From Saprospiraceae bacterium (lineage in GTDB: Bacteria; Bacteroidota; Bacteroidia; Chitinophagales; Saprospiraceae), in NCBI GenBank assembly GCA_023299965.1, contig JALZVN010000369.1:1-6227 (forward strand): 6,227 nt of DNA, given 5' to 3'. Below the pieces are notes generated by a model that did not search any database, was not told the origin of the DNA, and saw only the letters and a program-made list of their open reading frames with translations. Within the stretch, counting starts at the first letter, position 1; each line of letters opens with the position of its first letter. Positions 6,162 to 6,227 of the stretch are shown piece after piece. The translations under genes and the position numbers were made by a program.

Positions 6162-6227
6162 CTTCTAATTAAATATATCATATCTGATTGCAATCTTTTG
6201 ATCGAAGTATATCTATGAAATCAAATC

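Noticed and set aside
6186..6195. Perfect 10-bp palindrome GATTGCAATC
   Set aside because: A single short palindrome in AT-rich sequence with no second copy or nearby confirmed promoter; chance is likely.
1..6227. CRISPR, mobile element, tRNA, toxin-antitoxin or defence system
   Set aside because: No spaced direct repeats, transposase, cloverleaf-like segment, small paired genes or defence-type domains were seen on either strand.

Overview
The window looks like an ordinary stretch of a Bacteroidota chromosome, probably a free-living or marine lineage of the Cytophagia, Saprospiria or Flavobacteriia type. Four things point there. Two proteins end in type IX secretion system (T9SS) type A sorting domains. 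All five complete genes stop with TAA and have A-rich, Shine-Dalgarno-poor leaders. The DNA is AT-rich. The gene set (M43 protease, DUF2279 protein, prohibitin, DUF4369/TlpA lipoprotein) is typical of the phylum. I cannot name a genus from sequence alone.

Layout: (1) 96-1625, plus strand: a secreted protein with an acidic N-terminal region, two PDZ domains and a T9SS tail, but no protease domain. (2) A strong hairpin at 1648-1696 is a shared terminator between convergent genes. (3) Minus strand, transcribed leftward from about 4025: a DUF2279 (YfiM-like) envelope protein (3045-4025), then, 9 bp later, an M43 (pappalysin-like) zinc metalloprotease with a T9SS tail (1740-3035). (4) A 143-bp divergent promoter region lies at 4026-4168. 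(5) Plus strand: a prohibitin-family SPFH protein (4169-4987), then 50 bp later a TlpA-like thioredoxin-fold lipoprotein (5038-6111). (6) A hairpin at 6118-6161 and about 65 bp of unassigned sequence end the window.

Four of the five products are predicted to be exported (two by Sec then T9SS, one by Sec only, one as a lipoprotein); the fifth is anchored in the inner membrane. The common theme is envelope and secreted functions. Nothing in the sequence shows that they form one pathway. The only firm transcriptional link is the DUF2279-M43 pair; the prohibitin-TlpA pair may be co-transcribed.

I found no CRISPR array, tRNA, rRNA, insertion sequence, phage gene or defence-like cassette, and no clear evidence of a new biological system. 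The most notable items are the protease-less PDZ/T9SS architecture, the altered sequence after the TlpA CXXC motif, the VanZ-like motif layout of the DUF2279 protein, and strand-asymmetric pairing in both hairpins.
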